Positions 42,881-52,682 of a stretch of DNA of 64,000 bases are shown here, piece by piece. The position numbers were made by a program, and so were the translations under genes. Positions within the stretch are counted from its first letter, which is position 1. Each line of letters begins with the position of its first letter. The notes below the pieces were generated by a model. The model was not told where the DNA came from and did no database searches. It saw only the letters and a list, made by a program, of their open reading frames with translations. Source of the stretch: JAHEKD01 sp965215945 (GTDB taxonomy: Bacteria; Pseudomonadota; Gammaproteobacteria; Arenicellales; JAHEKD01); the NCBI GenBank assembly GCA_965215945.1, contig CBDCFC010000014.1, positions 161,815-225,814 on the forward strand. Reading direction: 5' to 3'.

Positions 42881-44593
42881 ATGAGCAAGCGAAAAAATAA
42901 CACTAGCCAAAACACAAACGCGACAGACAATGAACAGATTGAATCTGTTGAATCAGAGTTAGATCAACGTGCAGAAGAACTTGTCGATGAAGTAACTGAT
43001 GAGCAAGATCAGCAGGGTATTGACGAAAAAATCGATGAAATAGTTAATGAGGGAAACGATGACCTGGTTGATACTGACGAACAACGAGAGGAAGCTGAAA
43101 ACATGAATCAACAAATCGAACAAGACCAAGGATTTGATCAAGAACCTAAACCAGTTGCGGCTAATGGCTCAAATGGCAGTGGTAAAGCCAGTGCTGCACT
43201 GGCGATGAGTTTGTTGGCACTGGCCGGTACAGGCTACAACTGGTATGACGCCAAATCATCAAAATCCAGTCAATCTGAAGCCGGCGAACAGGTAGCTGTT
43301 GATTACTCGAGTCAAATTCAAAACCTCGAGCAGCAGATGCAGTCATTAACTGAGTCGCAGGAAAAACTGGCATCAATGTCTAGCGCTACAGAATCAACAG
43401 TTGAGGGTGTTGATGAAGAAGCTGCTAGCGATACTGTTGCTGAAGCTGAAGCGGTAGAAGAAGTAGCAGAAACGACCCAGACAGCAACTCAAGAAGGCGA
43501 TGTTGAGCAGACTGCGATGACAGAAGAAGCTGATGTAACTGAAACCATTCCAGATTCATCAGAGGTTGGTGAGCCACTAGCTGAAGAAACAGATGAACAG
43601 CCTACCACCGAGGAAGCTACTGAAGCCCAAACTGCAAGCGAAGAAACACAAGACAGTACCACGGAAACATCGACCGAACAGGTCGCTGAAGCGGAAGCAG
43701 CGGATGTTGAAGAGCAACCGATGAGTGTCGCTACTGCACCCAGCAACGATGAAATTAAGCAGATTGCCATGCAGGAAGTGGATGCAGTATTGACTGAAGC
43801 AAAAAAGCGATTAAGCCTTAACGAGGTCGCACAATTGTTGTCCATCGGTGAGCAACGTTTGGCGTTAGCCGGAGATGTAGCTGGTGCTAAAACAGCTTTT
43901 GGTATCGCCAATGAGCGTTTGTCAGCCTTTTCAGATCCGCTTGTCGATCCGCTTCGCGAGTCAGTAACTGCTAATATTGATAGTCTAAATGCGGTCGAGG
44001 TTGTCGATAAAGCAGCACTGACTGAGGATTTAGGCAATATTGCCGGCGCTGTAGATACTTTAGCCTTTAAACCACTGGAAACCTTGGCCGATGATCCACC
44101 TGCAGAAGAAGTGTCTGAAGAAACTGTTGCTGAAACTGAATCAGATACAGAGCTTTCACTTGAGGGGGCAGGAAATTTACTTAGATCCTGGGGGTCAAAA
44201 ATAGGCAGCACAATTGGTGATGTTGGCTCCGGGATTGCCGACGACTTAAAAGATATGGTCAGGATAAAAAAGACCGGGCCATTATCTGATGTTGTACTGG
44301 CCCCAGAGCAGGAGTATTTTATTCGTGAAAACATGAAATTGATGCTGGGTGGTGCTCAGCGCGCTGTTTTGCAGAACAATGGTGGTATCTATCAACAAAA
44401 TATTATTCAGGCTCAATCATTGTTGGGCGAATTTTTTGATGCGAACAATGAAGATGTGCAATCCGTTGCCGGAAGACTGGCTGACCTGGCCAAAATTAAT
44501 CTTGAACCAGAATTGCCTGATATAAGTGGCTCATCGGTTTCACTTGCTGAAGTGTTAAAGCAATTTTCATCTGCAGATTCGAGTGCTAATTAA
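42881..44593 (+). CDS. hemX: HemX-type uroporphyrinogen-III C-methyltransferase-like membrane protein
   Basis: 570 residues. A long acidic cytoplasmic N-terminus (1-100, rich in Glu, Asp, Gln) is followed by one membrane helix (SAALAMSLLALAGTGYNWYD), a short coiled coil, and about 130 residues of low-complexity Glu/Thr/Ala sequence. The C-terminal part has the HemX fold (EVAQLLSIGEQRLALAGDVAGAKTAFGIANERL and following), including the REN-like IRENMKLML. Most HemX proteins are about 350-400 residues, so the acidic linker is an expansion. Methyltransferase activity is doubtful; the role in heme synthesis is unclear. Confidence 0.85.
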   Translation: MSKRKNNTSQNTNATDNEQIESVESELDQRAEELVDEVTDEQDQQGIDEKIDEIVNEGNDDLVDTDEQREEAENMNQQIEQDQGFDQEPKPVAANGSNGSGKASAALAMSLLALAGTGYNWYDAKSSKSSQSEAGEQVAVDYSSQIQNLEQQMQSLTESQEKLASMSSATESTVEGVDEEAASDTVAEAEAVEEVAETTQTATQEGDVEQTAMTEEADVTETIPDSSEVGEPLAEETDEQPTTEEATEAQTASEETQDSTTETSTEQVAEAEAADVEEQPMSVATAPSNDEIKQIAMQEVDAVLTEAKKRLSLNEVAQLLSIGEQRLALAGDVAGAKTAFGIANERLSAFSDPLVDPLRESVTANIDSLNAVEVVDKAALTEDLGNIAGAVDTLAFKPLETLADDPPAEEVSEETVAETESDTELSLEGAGNLLRSWGSKIGSTIGDVGSGIADDLKDMVRIKKTGPLSDVVLAPEQEYFIRENMKLMLGGAQRAVLQNNGGIYQQNIIQAQSLLGEFFDANNEDVQSVAGRLADLAKINLEPELPDISGSSVSLAEVLKQFSSADSSAN

Positions 44594-44611
44594 TAAAGGG
44601 GAGGCAGATAA

Positions 44612-45898
44612 GTGAAACTAATCATATTACTAATCATCGCCTTCGCTGCTGCGATTGGCTTGGCATCGTTCACACAGGATACCAACGGCTATATTCGAAT
44701 CCATTTAGACCCTTACACTATTGAGGCCAATCTTTGGATTTTTATCCTCGGTGCGATTATTTTATTCATTTTGGGCTATTTATTATTTCGCTTAATCGGT
44801 TGGATTTTCGGTGCTAAAAAACGCGTAGGAAAGTGGAAACAGAAAAAAGACGAAATTAAAGCCGGTAAATCCATGCAAAAAGGTTATATCGATTTGATCG
44901 AAGGTAAATGGGATTCTGCCGAAAAACAATTAATTGCCAAGGCCGATAAAAGTCCGGCACCTGTATTGAATTATTTGGCCGCTGCCCATGCAGCACAACA
45001 AAACGGTGAACCGGGTCGCCGTGATGAATACCTTAAAAAGGCCTATGATAATGACCCGTCCAGCAAAGTCGCAGTTGATTTGACACAGGCCCGTATGCAA
45101 TACGAAGCTGGAGACTTGGACGAGGCTAAAAATACATTAACGCGATTATTGTTTCACGTGCCTAAAAACGAACAAGTTCAACGCATGTTGTTAGCAGTAA
45201 ACCGTGAGCGCGGTGATTACCAGAGTGTATTAGAGCAGTTACCCAAACTCAAAAAACTAGCTAACTTCACTGCTGATGAAGCAGTTGCTACGGAGCGCGA
45301 AGCCTGTGCCAGCCTGCTTGAAAATTGTCAGGCAGAAGGTATTGAGATGATTGAAAAAACCTACAATTCACTCAGCAAAAAGCAAAAGCAAATTCCACAG
45401 ATTGTTAATCAGTATGCCTATGAATTGCTTGATGCGGATAAACATGAGCAAGCAGAGTTGTTGGTGCGTCAAACCTTACGCAAAAATTGGAATTCAGATT
45501 TGGCCTATACCTATGGATTGATTAACAACGATCCGCCGCGTCAATTACGCCTGGCAGAAGGTTGGTTAAACAATCAACCACAAGATGCAAACCTTCTATT
45601 AACACTTGGCCGGCTAGCTGTTGGCAGCAAGGCCTGGGAGAAAGCTAAGAATTATTATCAACAGGCTATCACCGCCGGTGCCAGCCAGGAGGCCAACCGT
45701 GAGCTAGGTCAGTTGCTAGAGGATCAAGGCGAAGCCGATAAAGCATTGGAGTACTATCGTTCAGGCTTGGAGCAAGTTTTACCATTACCAAAACTTCACA
45801 CCGAGGACGATCACATTGTCGATGTTGAGAGTACAGAGGAAGCTATAGACGAAGGAACTGTGGAAGAACCTGATCAAGCAGAGACTGCAAAAGCCTAA
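44612..45898 (+). CDS. hemY: HemY-type TPR membrane protein
   Basis: 428 residues of the gammaproteobacterial HemY_N family (not protoporphyrinogen oxidase of the same symbol). Two N-terminal membrane helices are followed by TPR-like repeats; motifs FTQDTNGYIRIHL and LAAAHAAQQNGEPGRRDEYL are characteristic. The start is GTG after a strong GGAGG. It ends the hemCDXY operon and overlaps the convergent reductase gene by 4 bases. Its exact part in heme synthesis is not defined. Confidence 0.87.
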   Translation: MKLIILLIIAFAAAIGLASFTQDTNGYIRIHLDPYTIEANLWIFILGAIILFILGYLLFRLIGWIFGAKKRVGKWKQKKDEIKAGKSMQKGYIDLIEGKWDSAEKQLIAKADKSPAPVLNYLAAAHAAQQNGEPGRRDEYLKKAYDNDPSSKVAVDLTQARMQYEAGDLDEAKNTLTRLLFHVPKNEQVQRMLLAVNRERGDYQSVLEQLPKLKKLANFTADEAVATEREACASLLENCQAEGIEMIEKTYNSLSKKQKQIPQIVNQYAYELLDADKHEQAELLVRQTLRKNWNSDLAYTYGLINNDPPRQLRLAEGWLNNQPQDANLLLTLGRLAVGSKAWEKAKNYYQQAITAGASQEANRELGQLLEDQGEADKALEYYRSGLEQVLPLPKLHTEDDHIVDVESTEEAIDEGTVEEPDQAETAKA

Positions 45899-46932
45899 TT
45901 GCTATTCAATTGTTGATTAATTTTCGCCAGTGAATCCGGTGAGTAATCAAACGAATCAAAATAAAAGTTATTTTCGTTTAATCCTTTTTCTACAAAGCTT
46001 TGTTGGGCGGCAGTGATCATCATAGGTGGACCGCTGGCATAGATTTCATAATCTGATAAATCGGAAAAATCATCTGCAACTGATTGATGGACAAATCCTT
46101 TACGGCCTCCCCAAGTGTCGTCCGGTTCTGATAGAACAATAATGGAATCAAACCACGGATTGTTTTGAGTAAACGTTTCTAACCAGAATTTCATATAAAT
46201 ATCATCAACACTGCGAACGCCCCAGTAGAGTTTAACGGAACGTTGATTGGCGGATTTTTCTAATTCCTCCAGCAGTGCCTTGATTGGCGCAAACCCGGTA
46301 CCGCCGGCGAGCATCAGAATGGGGTTGGTACTTTCTTGACACAGGAAAAAAGTGCCCAAGGGCCCATAAAGTCGCAAGATATCTCCAGCTTTGGATTCGT
46401 TAAAGATTCGCTTGCTGAATTCACCACCATCGACTTTGCGAATATGAAATTCCAGGTGATCATTATATTCGTCATTAGCAATAGAAAAACTACGGCAGCG
46501 GCTGTCGGACAAAACAAAATCAATATATTGTCCGGCTAAATATTCAATTTTTTGCCCCGGTGGTAATCTTAACGTCAGTTGTATTACATCTTGGCAAAGG
46601 AGTTTTAACGACTTGATTCGAGCTGGCCAATATCTTGCAGGGGTGATTTTTTCGCTAAATTCTTCTATGTCGATTTCAAGATCAGATCGAGCTTTAGCTT
46701 TACATAACAAGGTATAACCTCGATCCAGTTGTTTATCCGTTAATGCATTTTGATCAAAACAATCAAATTCTATTTGTCCATTAATAAGCAGTGCTTTACA
46801 GCTGCCACAATTTCCGGCACGGCAACTGTGTGGAAATGCCAACCCTGATTCTATAGCCGCCGTCAAAACACTCTGCTGTGGTGAAGCAGAGAATGAAGAT
46901 TGGGTACGTTTGTTTTTGACGGTAAAATTCAT
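45895..46932 (-). CDS. 2Fe-2S / FAD / NAD(P)H oxidoreductase
   Basis: 345 residues in the order ferredoxin, FAD, NAD. The plant-type 2Fe-2S ligands are CRAGNCGSCKALL plus a later Cys in YTLLCKA; the FAD site is RSFSIAND and the NAD site LAGGTGFAPIKALLEEL; YASGPPMMI closes the family pattern. It resembles the AscD/RfbI and phenol hydroxylase-type reductases. It lies divergent from mutM. Its electron acceptor is unknown; the orphan Rieske oxygenase at 22769-23917 is one candidate. Confidence 0.85.
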   Translation of the reverse strand: MNFTVKNKRTQSSFSASPQQSVLTAAIESGLAFPHSCRAGNCGSCKALLINGQIEFDCFDQNALTDKQLDRGYTLLCKAKARSDLEIDIEEFSEKITPARYWPARIKSLKLLCQDVIQLTLRLPPGQKIEYLAGQYIDFVLSDSRCRSFSIANDEYNDHLEFHIRKVDGGEFSKRIFNESKAGDILRLYGPLGTFFLCQESTNPILMLAGGTGFAPIKALLEELEKSANQRSVKLYWGVRSVDDIYMKFWLETFTQNNPWFDSIIVLSEPDDTWGGRKGFVHQSVADDFSDLSDYEIYASGPPMMITAAQQSFVEKGLNENNFYFDSFDYSPDSLAKINQQLNSN

Positions 46933-46960
46933 GGGTTCATAGTGTTGTCCAAAACGTATT

Positions 46961-47779
46961 ATGCCCGAACTGCCTGAAGTTGAAACAACCCGCCGCGGGA
47001 TAATGAAGCATGTGCTGAATCAACCGATAGTCAAGGTAAACGTTCATCAACCGTCTTTACGTTGGCGTGTCGAAACGACAAAGTTAAGAAAAGCGTTAGA
47101 AACTCGAGTATTTTTGTCTGTTTCCAGGCGCGGGAAGTATTTGCTTTTTAACAATGCTGTCGGCACCATGCTGGTTCATCTGGGTATGTCCGGGAGTCTG
47201 CGAATTGTGACAAATTCTGAGGCTAGGCGTAAACATGATCATTTAGAGTGGTTATTGGCTAATGGTTCGGTCCTGCGTTTTCATGACCCCAGGCGTTTTG
47301 GTTGTGTGTTATGGACTACTGAAGATATTAACGAACACAGGCTTTTACGTGATCTGGGTCCCGAACCGTTATCTAAACAATTCCACGGCGAGTATTTGTA
47401 TCAAAGATCCAGATCACGCAAACAAGCCGTGAAAACATTCCTCATGAATAGCAATATCGTCACTGGTGTAGGTAACATTTATGCAAGTGAAGCCTTATTC
47501 TTAGCCGGAACCCACCCTAATAGAGCAGCGGGACGAATATCTCAGCAGCGTTACGAATTACTAGCGCAAGCCATCAAACTGACCATGAATAAATCGATTA
47601 AGTTAGGTGGTACAACACTGCGGGACTTTGTCAATTCTGACGGTGAGCCGGGATATTTCAGGCAGCAACTCAATGTTTATGAAAAACAGGGGATGGCTTG
47701 TATTCGCTGTAAGTCAAAAATTAAACGAATTATTCAAGCACAACGAGCGAGTTATTATTGCCCCAAATGTCAGACTTGA
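46961..47779 (+). CDS. mutM: Formamidopyrimidine-DNA glycosylase
   Basis: Removes 8-oxoguanine and opened purines. The catalytic N-terminal Pro-Glu (MPELPEVETTRRGI), the helix-two-turn-helix with GVGNIYASEALFLAG, and the zinc finger CIRC...CPKC at the C-terminus are complete; 272 residues. Divergent from the reductase gene by 28 bases. Confidence 0.96.
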   Translation: MPELPEVETTRRGIMKHVLNQPIVKVNVHQPSLRWRVETTKLRKALETRVFLSVSRRGKYLLFNNAVGTMLVHLGMSGSLRIVTNSEARRKHDHLEWLLANGSVLRFHDPRRFGCVLWTTEDINEHRLLRDLGPEPLSKQFHGEYLYQRSRSRKQAVKTFLMNSNIVTGVGNIYASEALFLAGTHPNRAAGRISQQRYELLAQAIKLTMNKSIKLGGTTLRDFVNSDGEPGYFRQQLNVYEKQGMACIRCKSKIKRIIQAQRASYYCPKCQT

Positions 47780-47813
47780 AAAAACTAAATTTCAGATTAT
47801 TAGTATTAAGTTC

Positions 47814-47852
47814 TTCCGTCTTTCCGGAAACTACAAAGCAGTTGTCCGGAAT
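47814..47852. repeat. Short palindrome downstream of mutM
   Basis: TTTCCGGAAACTACAAAGCA followed by GTTGTCCGGAA gives a hairpin through TTCCGGA/TCCGGAA. The gap between mutM and coaD (about 200 bases) shows nothing else. Confidence 0.4.
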
Positions 47853-47979
47853 CTAATAATACTGGCAGAAATCTGGTGTAGATACTGGCTGGAGTTTATG
47901 TTGTACTCGATACATTTGTTTGGGCACTCTGGTTCGCAGGCATCGCTAGTATTGTGTTAATCAGTGATGATTCGCACCA

Positions 47980-48474
47980 CTATTTGATGCCGTTTTCCTT
48001 GAGTTTTTCGATCAGACAATTATTTACATAAGGGTGTAAGAACTGGGCCACGTCACCTTTGAGCATAGCTATTTCCTTAACAATTGATGCCGATACAAAT
48101 GTATATTTTTCTGACGGTGTTAAAAAAATCGTTTCGGTATCTGAATCTAAGCGGCGATTCATCGATGCAAGCTGAAATTCAAATTCAAAATCACTTACCG
48201 CGCGTAACCCGCGTAATACAACACGGGAATTGTTTTCTTTTAAAACATCAATCAGCAAGCCTGAAAAACCAATAACCCGGGTGGAAGGAATGTCTTCGAT
48301 GCAGCGTTCCACCATTGAGACACGTTCAGCAAGGTTGAACATGGGTACTTTTTGCGGATTTGCCGCCACGGCGATGATCGTTTCATCAAACATCCTGGCG
48401 GCGCGCTTGATTAAATCGATATGTCCTAGCGTAAGCGGGTCAAAGGTTCCCGGATAAAGTACACGTTTTGACAT
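47980..48474 (-). CDS. coaD: Phosphopantetheine adenylyltransferase
   Basis: Penultimate step of coenzyme A synthesis. 164 residues: RVLYPGTFDPLTLGHIDLIKRA with the TxGH nucleotidyl-transfer motif, RGLRAVSDFEFEFQLA, and YTFVSASIVKEIAML. Full length and isolated. It is divergent from the CoA-transferase gene. Confidence 0.96.
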   Translation of the reverse strand: MSKRVLYPGTFDPLTLGHIDLIKRAARMFDETIIAVAANPQKVPMFNLAERVSMVERCIEDIPSTRVIGFSGLLIDVLKENNSRVVLRGLRAVSDFEFEFQLASMNRRLDSDTETIFLTPSEKYTFVSASIVKEIAMLKGDVAQFLHPYVNNCLIEKLKENGIK

Positions 48475-48562
48475 TGAACAGCTTGCTTTTTACAGGCCAA
48501 TGATTATATAAGTTACAGACTAATATTACAGCCTTGTTTCGAATTGTAATAATAATGAATCT

Positions 48563-49813
48563 GTGAGTTTAATATCTATGCCGAATTCAGACAGTAAAAA
48601 AAATCCTCAATCGCTTAGTGGGCTCAAAGTATTAGATTTGAGCCGTGTATTGGCAGGTCCGTGGTGCAGCCAAATGTTAGCTGATTTAGGTGCGGATGTG
48701 ATCAAGATAGAACGACCGGATCAAGGTGATGATACTCGTGGTTGGGGGCCACCTTACGTTGAGAATAATGTGGGTGAGCCAGTTGAGTCGGCCTATTTTT
48801 TGTCAACCAACCGCGGCAAACGATCATTGGCGATTGATATCAGTCAACAGCAGGGTCAGAAAATTATTCGATCACTTGTTAAAAAAGCGGATGTTTTAAT
48901 CGAAAATTTTAAAGTTGGTGGTCTAAAAAAATATGGGTTGGATTATGAATCCTTAAGATCTATTAACCCAGAATTAATTTATTGTTCAATCACGGGATTT
49001 GGGCAGGATGGACCTTTTGCTGAATCACCTGGTTATGATTTTATGATTCAGGGGCTCGGTGGTTTAATGCATATCACCGGCCAGCCAGATGGCCAGCCCG
49101 TGAAAGTTGGTGTGGCGGTTGCCGATATCATGACGGGAATGTACGCTAGTGTCGCAATTTTGGCCGCATTGAATCATCGTCAAAAAAGCGGGGAGGGTCA
49201 ATATATCGATTTGGCACTACTGGATTGTCAGGTTGCGATGCTGGCCAATCAGGCCAGTAATTATCTAACCTCAGGAGCATCCCCCAACCGCCTTGGAAAT
49301 GCTCACCCTAACATTGTTCCCTATCAGGTTTTTCAAACTGTCGACGGATTTATTATTGTTGCTGTCGGTAATGACACCCAGTTTGCTCGACTTGGCGGGT
49401 TGTTAGAATTAGAGGAGCTAGCGGAAGATACAAAATTTGCAACTAATAAAGCACGGGTGACAAATCGGGGAGAATTAATTGGTTTGCTGCAACCCAAAAT
49501 GCAGCAAAATAATAGTCAATACTGGTTGACTGAGTTAGAAAAAGCAAAAATTCCCTGCGGTGCAATTAATGACATAGAGCAGGTGTTTCGGCATCCCCAG
49601 GTTAAGCATAGACAAATGAATATTTCGTTGCCACATGACGAAGTTGAAAAGGTGGAGCTGGTAGCTAATCCAATTAAGTTTTCAAAAACTAAGATTAACT
49701 ATCAAAAACCACCACCAATGCTAGGTGAGCATAGTGAAGAAGTCTTGACTGAATGGTTAGAGCTGGATGCTAGTACTGTTGAGGAATTAATAGAAGCCGG
49801 AGTGATTGAATGA
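48563..49813 (+). CDS. CaiB/BaiF family (class III) CoA-transferase
   Basis: 416 residues. GLKVLDLSRVLAGPWCSQMLADLGADVIKIERP is the family N-terminus and the catalytic Asp lies in GYDFMIQGLGGLM-adjacent sequence; KSGEGQYIDLALLD and ARVTNRGELI also match. It moves CoA between carboxylic acids; substrates cannot be deduced. The start is GTG at 48563 or ATG at 48578, with no strong ribosome site. It stands alone, with REP-like repeats downstream. Confidence 0.87.
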   Translation: MSLISMPNSDSKKNPQSLSGLKVLDLSRVLAGPWCSQMLADLGADVIKIERPDQGDDTRGWGPPYVENNVGEPVESAYFLSTNRGKRSLAIDISQQQGQKIIRSLVKKADVLIENFKVGGLKKYGLDYESLRSINPELIYCSITGFGQDGPFAESPGYDFMIQGLGGLMHITGQPDGQPVKVGVAVADIMTGMYASVAILAALNHRQKSGEGQYIDLALLDCQVAMLANQASNYLTSGASPNRLGNAHPNIVPYQVFQTVDGFIIVAVGNDTQFARLGGLLELEELAEDTKFATNKARVTNRGELIGLLQPKMQQNNSQYWLTELEKAKIPCGAINDIEQVFRHPQVKHRQMNISLPHDEVEKVELVANPIKFSKTKINYQKPPPMLGEHSEEVLTEWLELDASTVEELIEAGVIE

Positions 49814-49823
49814 GGTTCAGACC

Positions 49824-49985
49824 GGACCGCGTTCCGGAATCTCCTAACACTGGCTCCTTGTTGTATCACGCAGACCCCGGCACAAAGCCGGAGAATGTTT
49901 CCCGCGTGTGTCGCGGGATCAATAAGGTACTCGCATAAAGCTATCGTCCAACTGAATGTTTCCCGCGTGTGTCGCGGGATCTCCT
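49824..49985. repeat. REP-like palindromes including a duplicated unit
   Basis: Four palindromes: GACCGGACCGCGTTCCGGAA, CCCCGGCACAAAGCCGG, and two copies of TTTCCCGCGTGTGTCGCGGG about 70 bases apart (near 49898 and 49963), both preceded by GAATG. No coding content. Confidence 0.6.
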
Positions 49986-50035
49986 AAATGCAAGCTCTAG
50001 CCTACAAATCGCTGAGGTTAAGTCAGTAGAGGTAT

Positions 50036-50722
50036 CTACTGTTTTTTAGTCAACTGATTGATTTCACGCAAAAGATAAATCGCATGTCCCGGATTTTTAA
50101 TCTTGTGCATCAAGGTTAAGCGCCGGTCATCATCCGTAATGGCACAAAGACGAAACACTTTTGTGGACGGTGAAATCGAGGGACCTGGAGGCGGCAGGAT
50201 TTCAAAATATTTGATTTTATTCAAGGCTTGAGTGAAATCACCTTTCCAGGTGAACGGTTTGGTTTGCAAGCTGACTGATTTTTTATTTATGGTTAACGTT
50301 GATTTATTGAAGATTTCACTCAAAGCCCGGTAAAGCAGTAAACCGCCCACCGCAACAAAAACCGCTAAAAACAATAATGAGGCATTAGCACCCTCGAACC
50401 AGACTTCAGCAACCTGGTTAAGAATGACCATCAACCAGATTAGTGACATTGCCAATAATATAAAACTGCCTTTTTTACGCCATGAACGAATGAATTCCAG
50501 TGAGCCATGACCTGCGTTGATTTGAATATCGTCCGGCTTTATAGCCCTAAGCTCGGTTTTGGGAACCAATTGTTCTAACGACCCAGAGAAATCAGCATCC
50601 TTTGGTGTTTCGATTTGGTAAGTTGAACCGCAATATTTACACTTTAATGTTTTCTGGAACTCGTCTTCCCGATTCAACTGTGCCGAACAATTTTGGCATT
50701 GTAGATTTGTTAAAACAACCAT
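50036..50722 (-). CDS. Zinc-ribbon membrane protein of unknown function
   Basis: 228 residues. The N-terminus has a two-CxxC zinc ribbon (CQNCSAQL and CKYCGSTY), then a cytoplasmic linker, two membrane helices near residues 92-135 and a beta-rich C-terminal domain that may resemble a PH-like module. I do not recognise a named family. It starts two bases after the ABC ATPase stop and is in the argF-ATPase run, suggesting co-transcription. A role with the ATPase is possible but unproven. Confidence 0.65.
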   Translation of the reverse strand: MVVLTNLQCQNCSAQLNREDEFQKTLKCKYCGSTYQIETPKDADFSGSLEQLVPKTELRAIKPDDIQINAGHGSLEFIRSWRKKGSFILLAMSLIWLMVILNQVAEVWFEGANASLLFLAVFVAVGGLLLYRALSEIFNKSTLTINKKSVSLQTKPFTWKGDFTQALNKIKYFEILPPPGPSISPSTKVFRLCAITDDDRRLTLMHKIKNPGHAIYLLREINQLTKKQ

Positions 50723-50724
50723 GA

Positions 50725-51771
50725 CTAAGTAAAAGCGCTGTAAGTAGTTAGATTATTTAATTTAACCTGTAAGTTTTTCGCCTCGCTGACATTCGAATGC
50801 TGATCTGTTTTGATCAATAGTTCTTGATCATCATCAGTACGGATTTTAAGCAACAAATCCAGGGGTCGCCATGAGCGGTCAACGACAGCGACGTGCTGAC
50901 CACCCTCTGAATCTACTAAAATGTCCTCTGGATGTAACCAGATATCGATTGTATCGCCTTGTTGCAAAATTTTATTTTCGGGCATATTGATGGTGATTGT
51001 GCCCAGTGTTGTCTGAGCTTTATTTTGGTCGAGGAAATTAGCTTTAATAAAACTACCGCGACTTAGAAATGCAGCGACTTCACGTGTTGCCGGATTATTA
51101 TAAAGCTGCTGTGGTGAGCCCGACTGAATAAAATGACCGTGCATCAAAATAATAATATTGTCGCTGATGGCCATGGCATCATTTTGATCGTGCGTGACCA
51201 TTAGTGCAGTTGCTTTTTGTTCACGAAGTATATCGACTAACTCAATGCCGACTTCAATCTGCAAGTCCTGGTTAAGATTGGCAAACGGTTCATCCAGCAA
51301 AATAATATCAGGCTCAGCCACAAGGGCTCTTGCCAAGGCCGTGCGTTGTTGCTGACCGCCGGATAATTCATGCGGGTGTCGTTTTTGTAAATGTCTTAAA
51401 TCCAGTTTTTCAATTAAACGATCTAATTTATTAGTAGACGAAGCGTGTGAATGTAGGCCGGTTGTGATGTTTTCCAAAACCGTAAGATGGGAAAACAATG
51501 CATGATCTTGAAACACCATGCCTACATTGCGTTTGTCCGGGGTCTGTGTGAATCCTGGCCGACTCACACAATGTCCGTTAACTAATAATTCGCCCTGGCA
51601 AATAGGTTGAAAGCCGGCAATCGTTTTCAGTAAAGTGGTTTTACCGCTGCCGCTGGGTCCAAGAACGGAAGTAATCGATTCTCGTTCTACTTTGAAGCTG
51701 ATGTCCTTAAGCAAATTATTCTTGCCAATACAACTGCTTAGGTTTTTAGCCTGGACCGCAATCGTTGTCAT
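50725..51771 (-). CDS. ABC transporter ATP-binding protein (Fbp/Pot-like, orphan)
   Basis: 348 residues. Walker A GPSGSGKTTL, signature LSGGQQQRTALARAL, Walker B ILLDEPFANL and the switch His in MVTHDQ are all intact. The C-terminal 100 residues resemble a TOBE regulatory domain of the importer ATPases for iron, polyamines or sulfate. No permease or binding protein is encoded next to it; the neighbours are argF (TAATG overlap) and a zinc-ribbon membrane protein. The transported substrate is unknown. Confidence 0.85.
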   Translation of the reverse strand: MTTIAVQAKNLSSCIGKNNLLKDISFKVERESITSVLGPSGSGKTTLLKTIAGFQPICQGELLVNGHCVSRPGFTQTPDKRNVGMVFQDHALFSHLTVLENITTGLHSHASSTNKLDRLIEKLDLRHLQKRHPHELSGGQQQRTALARALVAEPDIILLDEPFANLNQDLQIEVGIELVDILREQKATALMVTHDQNDAMAISDNIIILMHGHFIQSGSPQQLYNNPATREVAAFLSRGSFIKANFLDQNKAQTTLGTITINMPENKILQQGDTIDIWLHPEDILVDSEGGQHVAVVDRSWRPLDLLLKIRTDDDQELLIKTDQHSNVSEAKNLQVKLNNLTTYSAFT

Positions 51772-52682
51772 TAGACGTTACCGGTTTGGGTGAGTAAAAA
51801 TTCCATTAATGCTTTTTGTGCATGCAGGCGATTTTCGACTTCGTCCCAGATTACACTTTGTGGGCCGTCAATGACATCAGCATCAACTTCATAGCCGCGG
51901 TAAGCAGGCAGGCAATGCATAAAAAGTGCATCATCTTTAGCCAAGTCCATTAATTTATTAGTGACGGTGAAATTTTTGAAATCTTGTTCGCGTTTACGCT
52001 TTTCTGATTCCTGCCCCATGCTTGCCCAGGTGTCAGTAATAATAACATTGGCGTTCTCAGCTGCTTGCCCTGGATTATTGGTTAATGTAATTCGATCTTG
52101 ATTTTGCCTGCAAATCGTTGAATCCGGTTCAAATCCGACTGGCGTGGCAACGCTGATTTGAAAGTCAAACAATCTTGCCGCGTTGATCCATGAATTGCAG
52201 ACATTATTACCGTCACCGATCCATGCTGCCTTGATTCCTTTCACAGAGCCTCGATGTTCAACGTAGCTTTGAATATCAGCCAATACCTGGCAGGGGTGAT
52301 ACAGATCCGACAAAGCATTAATGACAGGAACGCTTGCGTTTGCGGCTAACTCCTCGATGGTGGTTTGGTAGTTGGTGCGAATAATTATTAAGTCAACAAG
52401 GCGTGACAGCACTTTGGCGGTGTCGGAAACTGGCTCACCACGGCCAAGCTGTGATTCTTGAGGTGATAAGAAAATGCAACTACCACCAAAATCTGATACA
52501 CCGGTAGCAAATGAAACCCGGGTTCGTGTTGACGGTTTTTCGAATATCAAGGCCACACTTCGCCGGGTAAGAGGCGCTGGATGATCGCTCAGATTCATCG
52601 CTTTTAATTCTATCGCGCGCGCAATAATAGCTTCCGCTTCCTGAGCAGATAGATCTAGTAATGAGCGCAGATGTCTTACCAT
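51771..52682 (-). CDS. argF: Ornithine carbamoyltransferase
   Basis: Makes citrulline from ornithine and carbamoyl phosphate. Motifs: KPSTRTRVSFATG (carbamoyl phosphate), HPCQVLADIQ, and HCLPAYRGYEV (ornithine). The start at 52682 (MVRHLRSLLDLSAQE) fits relatives; a TTG at 52742 would add 20 residues with no match. About 303 residues, normal length. It is divergent from argG, which is a natural arginine-regulated pair. Confidence 0.95.
   Translation of the reverse strand: MVRHLRSLLDLSAQEAEAIIARAIELKAMNLSDHPAPLTRRSVALIFEKPSTRTRVSFATGVSDFGGSCIFLSPQESQLGRGEPVSDTAKVLSRLVDLIIIRTNYQTTIEELAANASVPVINALSDLYHPCQVLADIQSYVEHRGSVKGIKAAWIGDGNNVCNSWINAARLFDFQISVATPVGFEPDSTICRQNQDRITLTNNPGQAAENANVIITDTWASMGQESEKRKREQDFKNFTVTNKLMDLAKDDALFMHCLPAYRGYEVDADVIDGPQSVIWDEVENRLHAQKALMEFLLTQTGNV

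Noticed and set aside
43489..44334. Long minus-strand Ser-rich open frame of 281 codons
   Set aside because: Shadow of the low-complexity acidic region of hemX; no ribosome site or homology.
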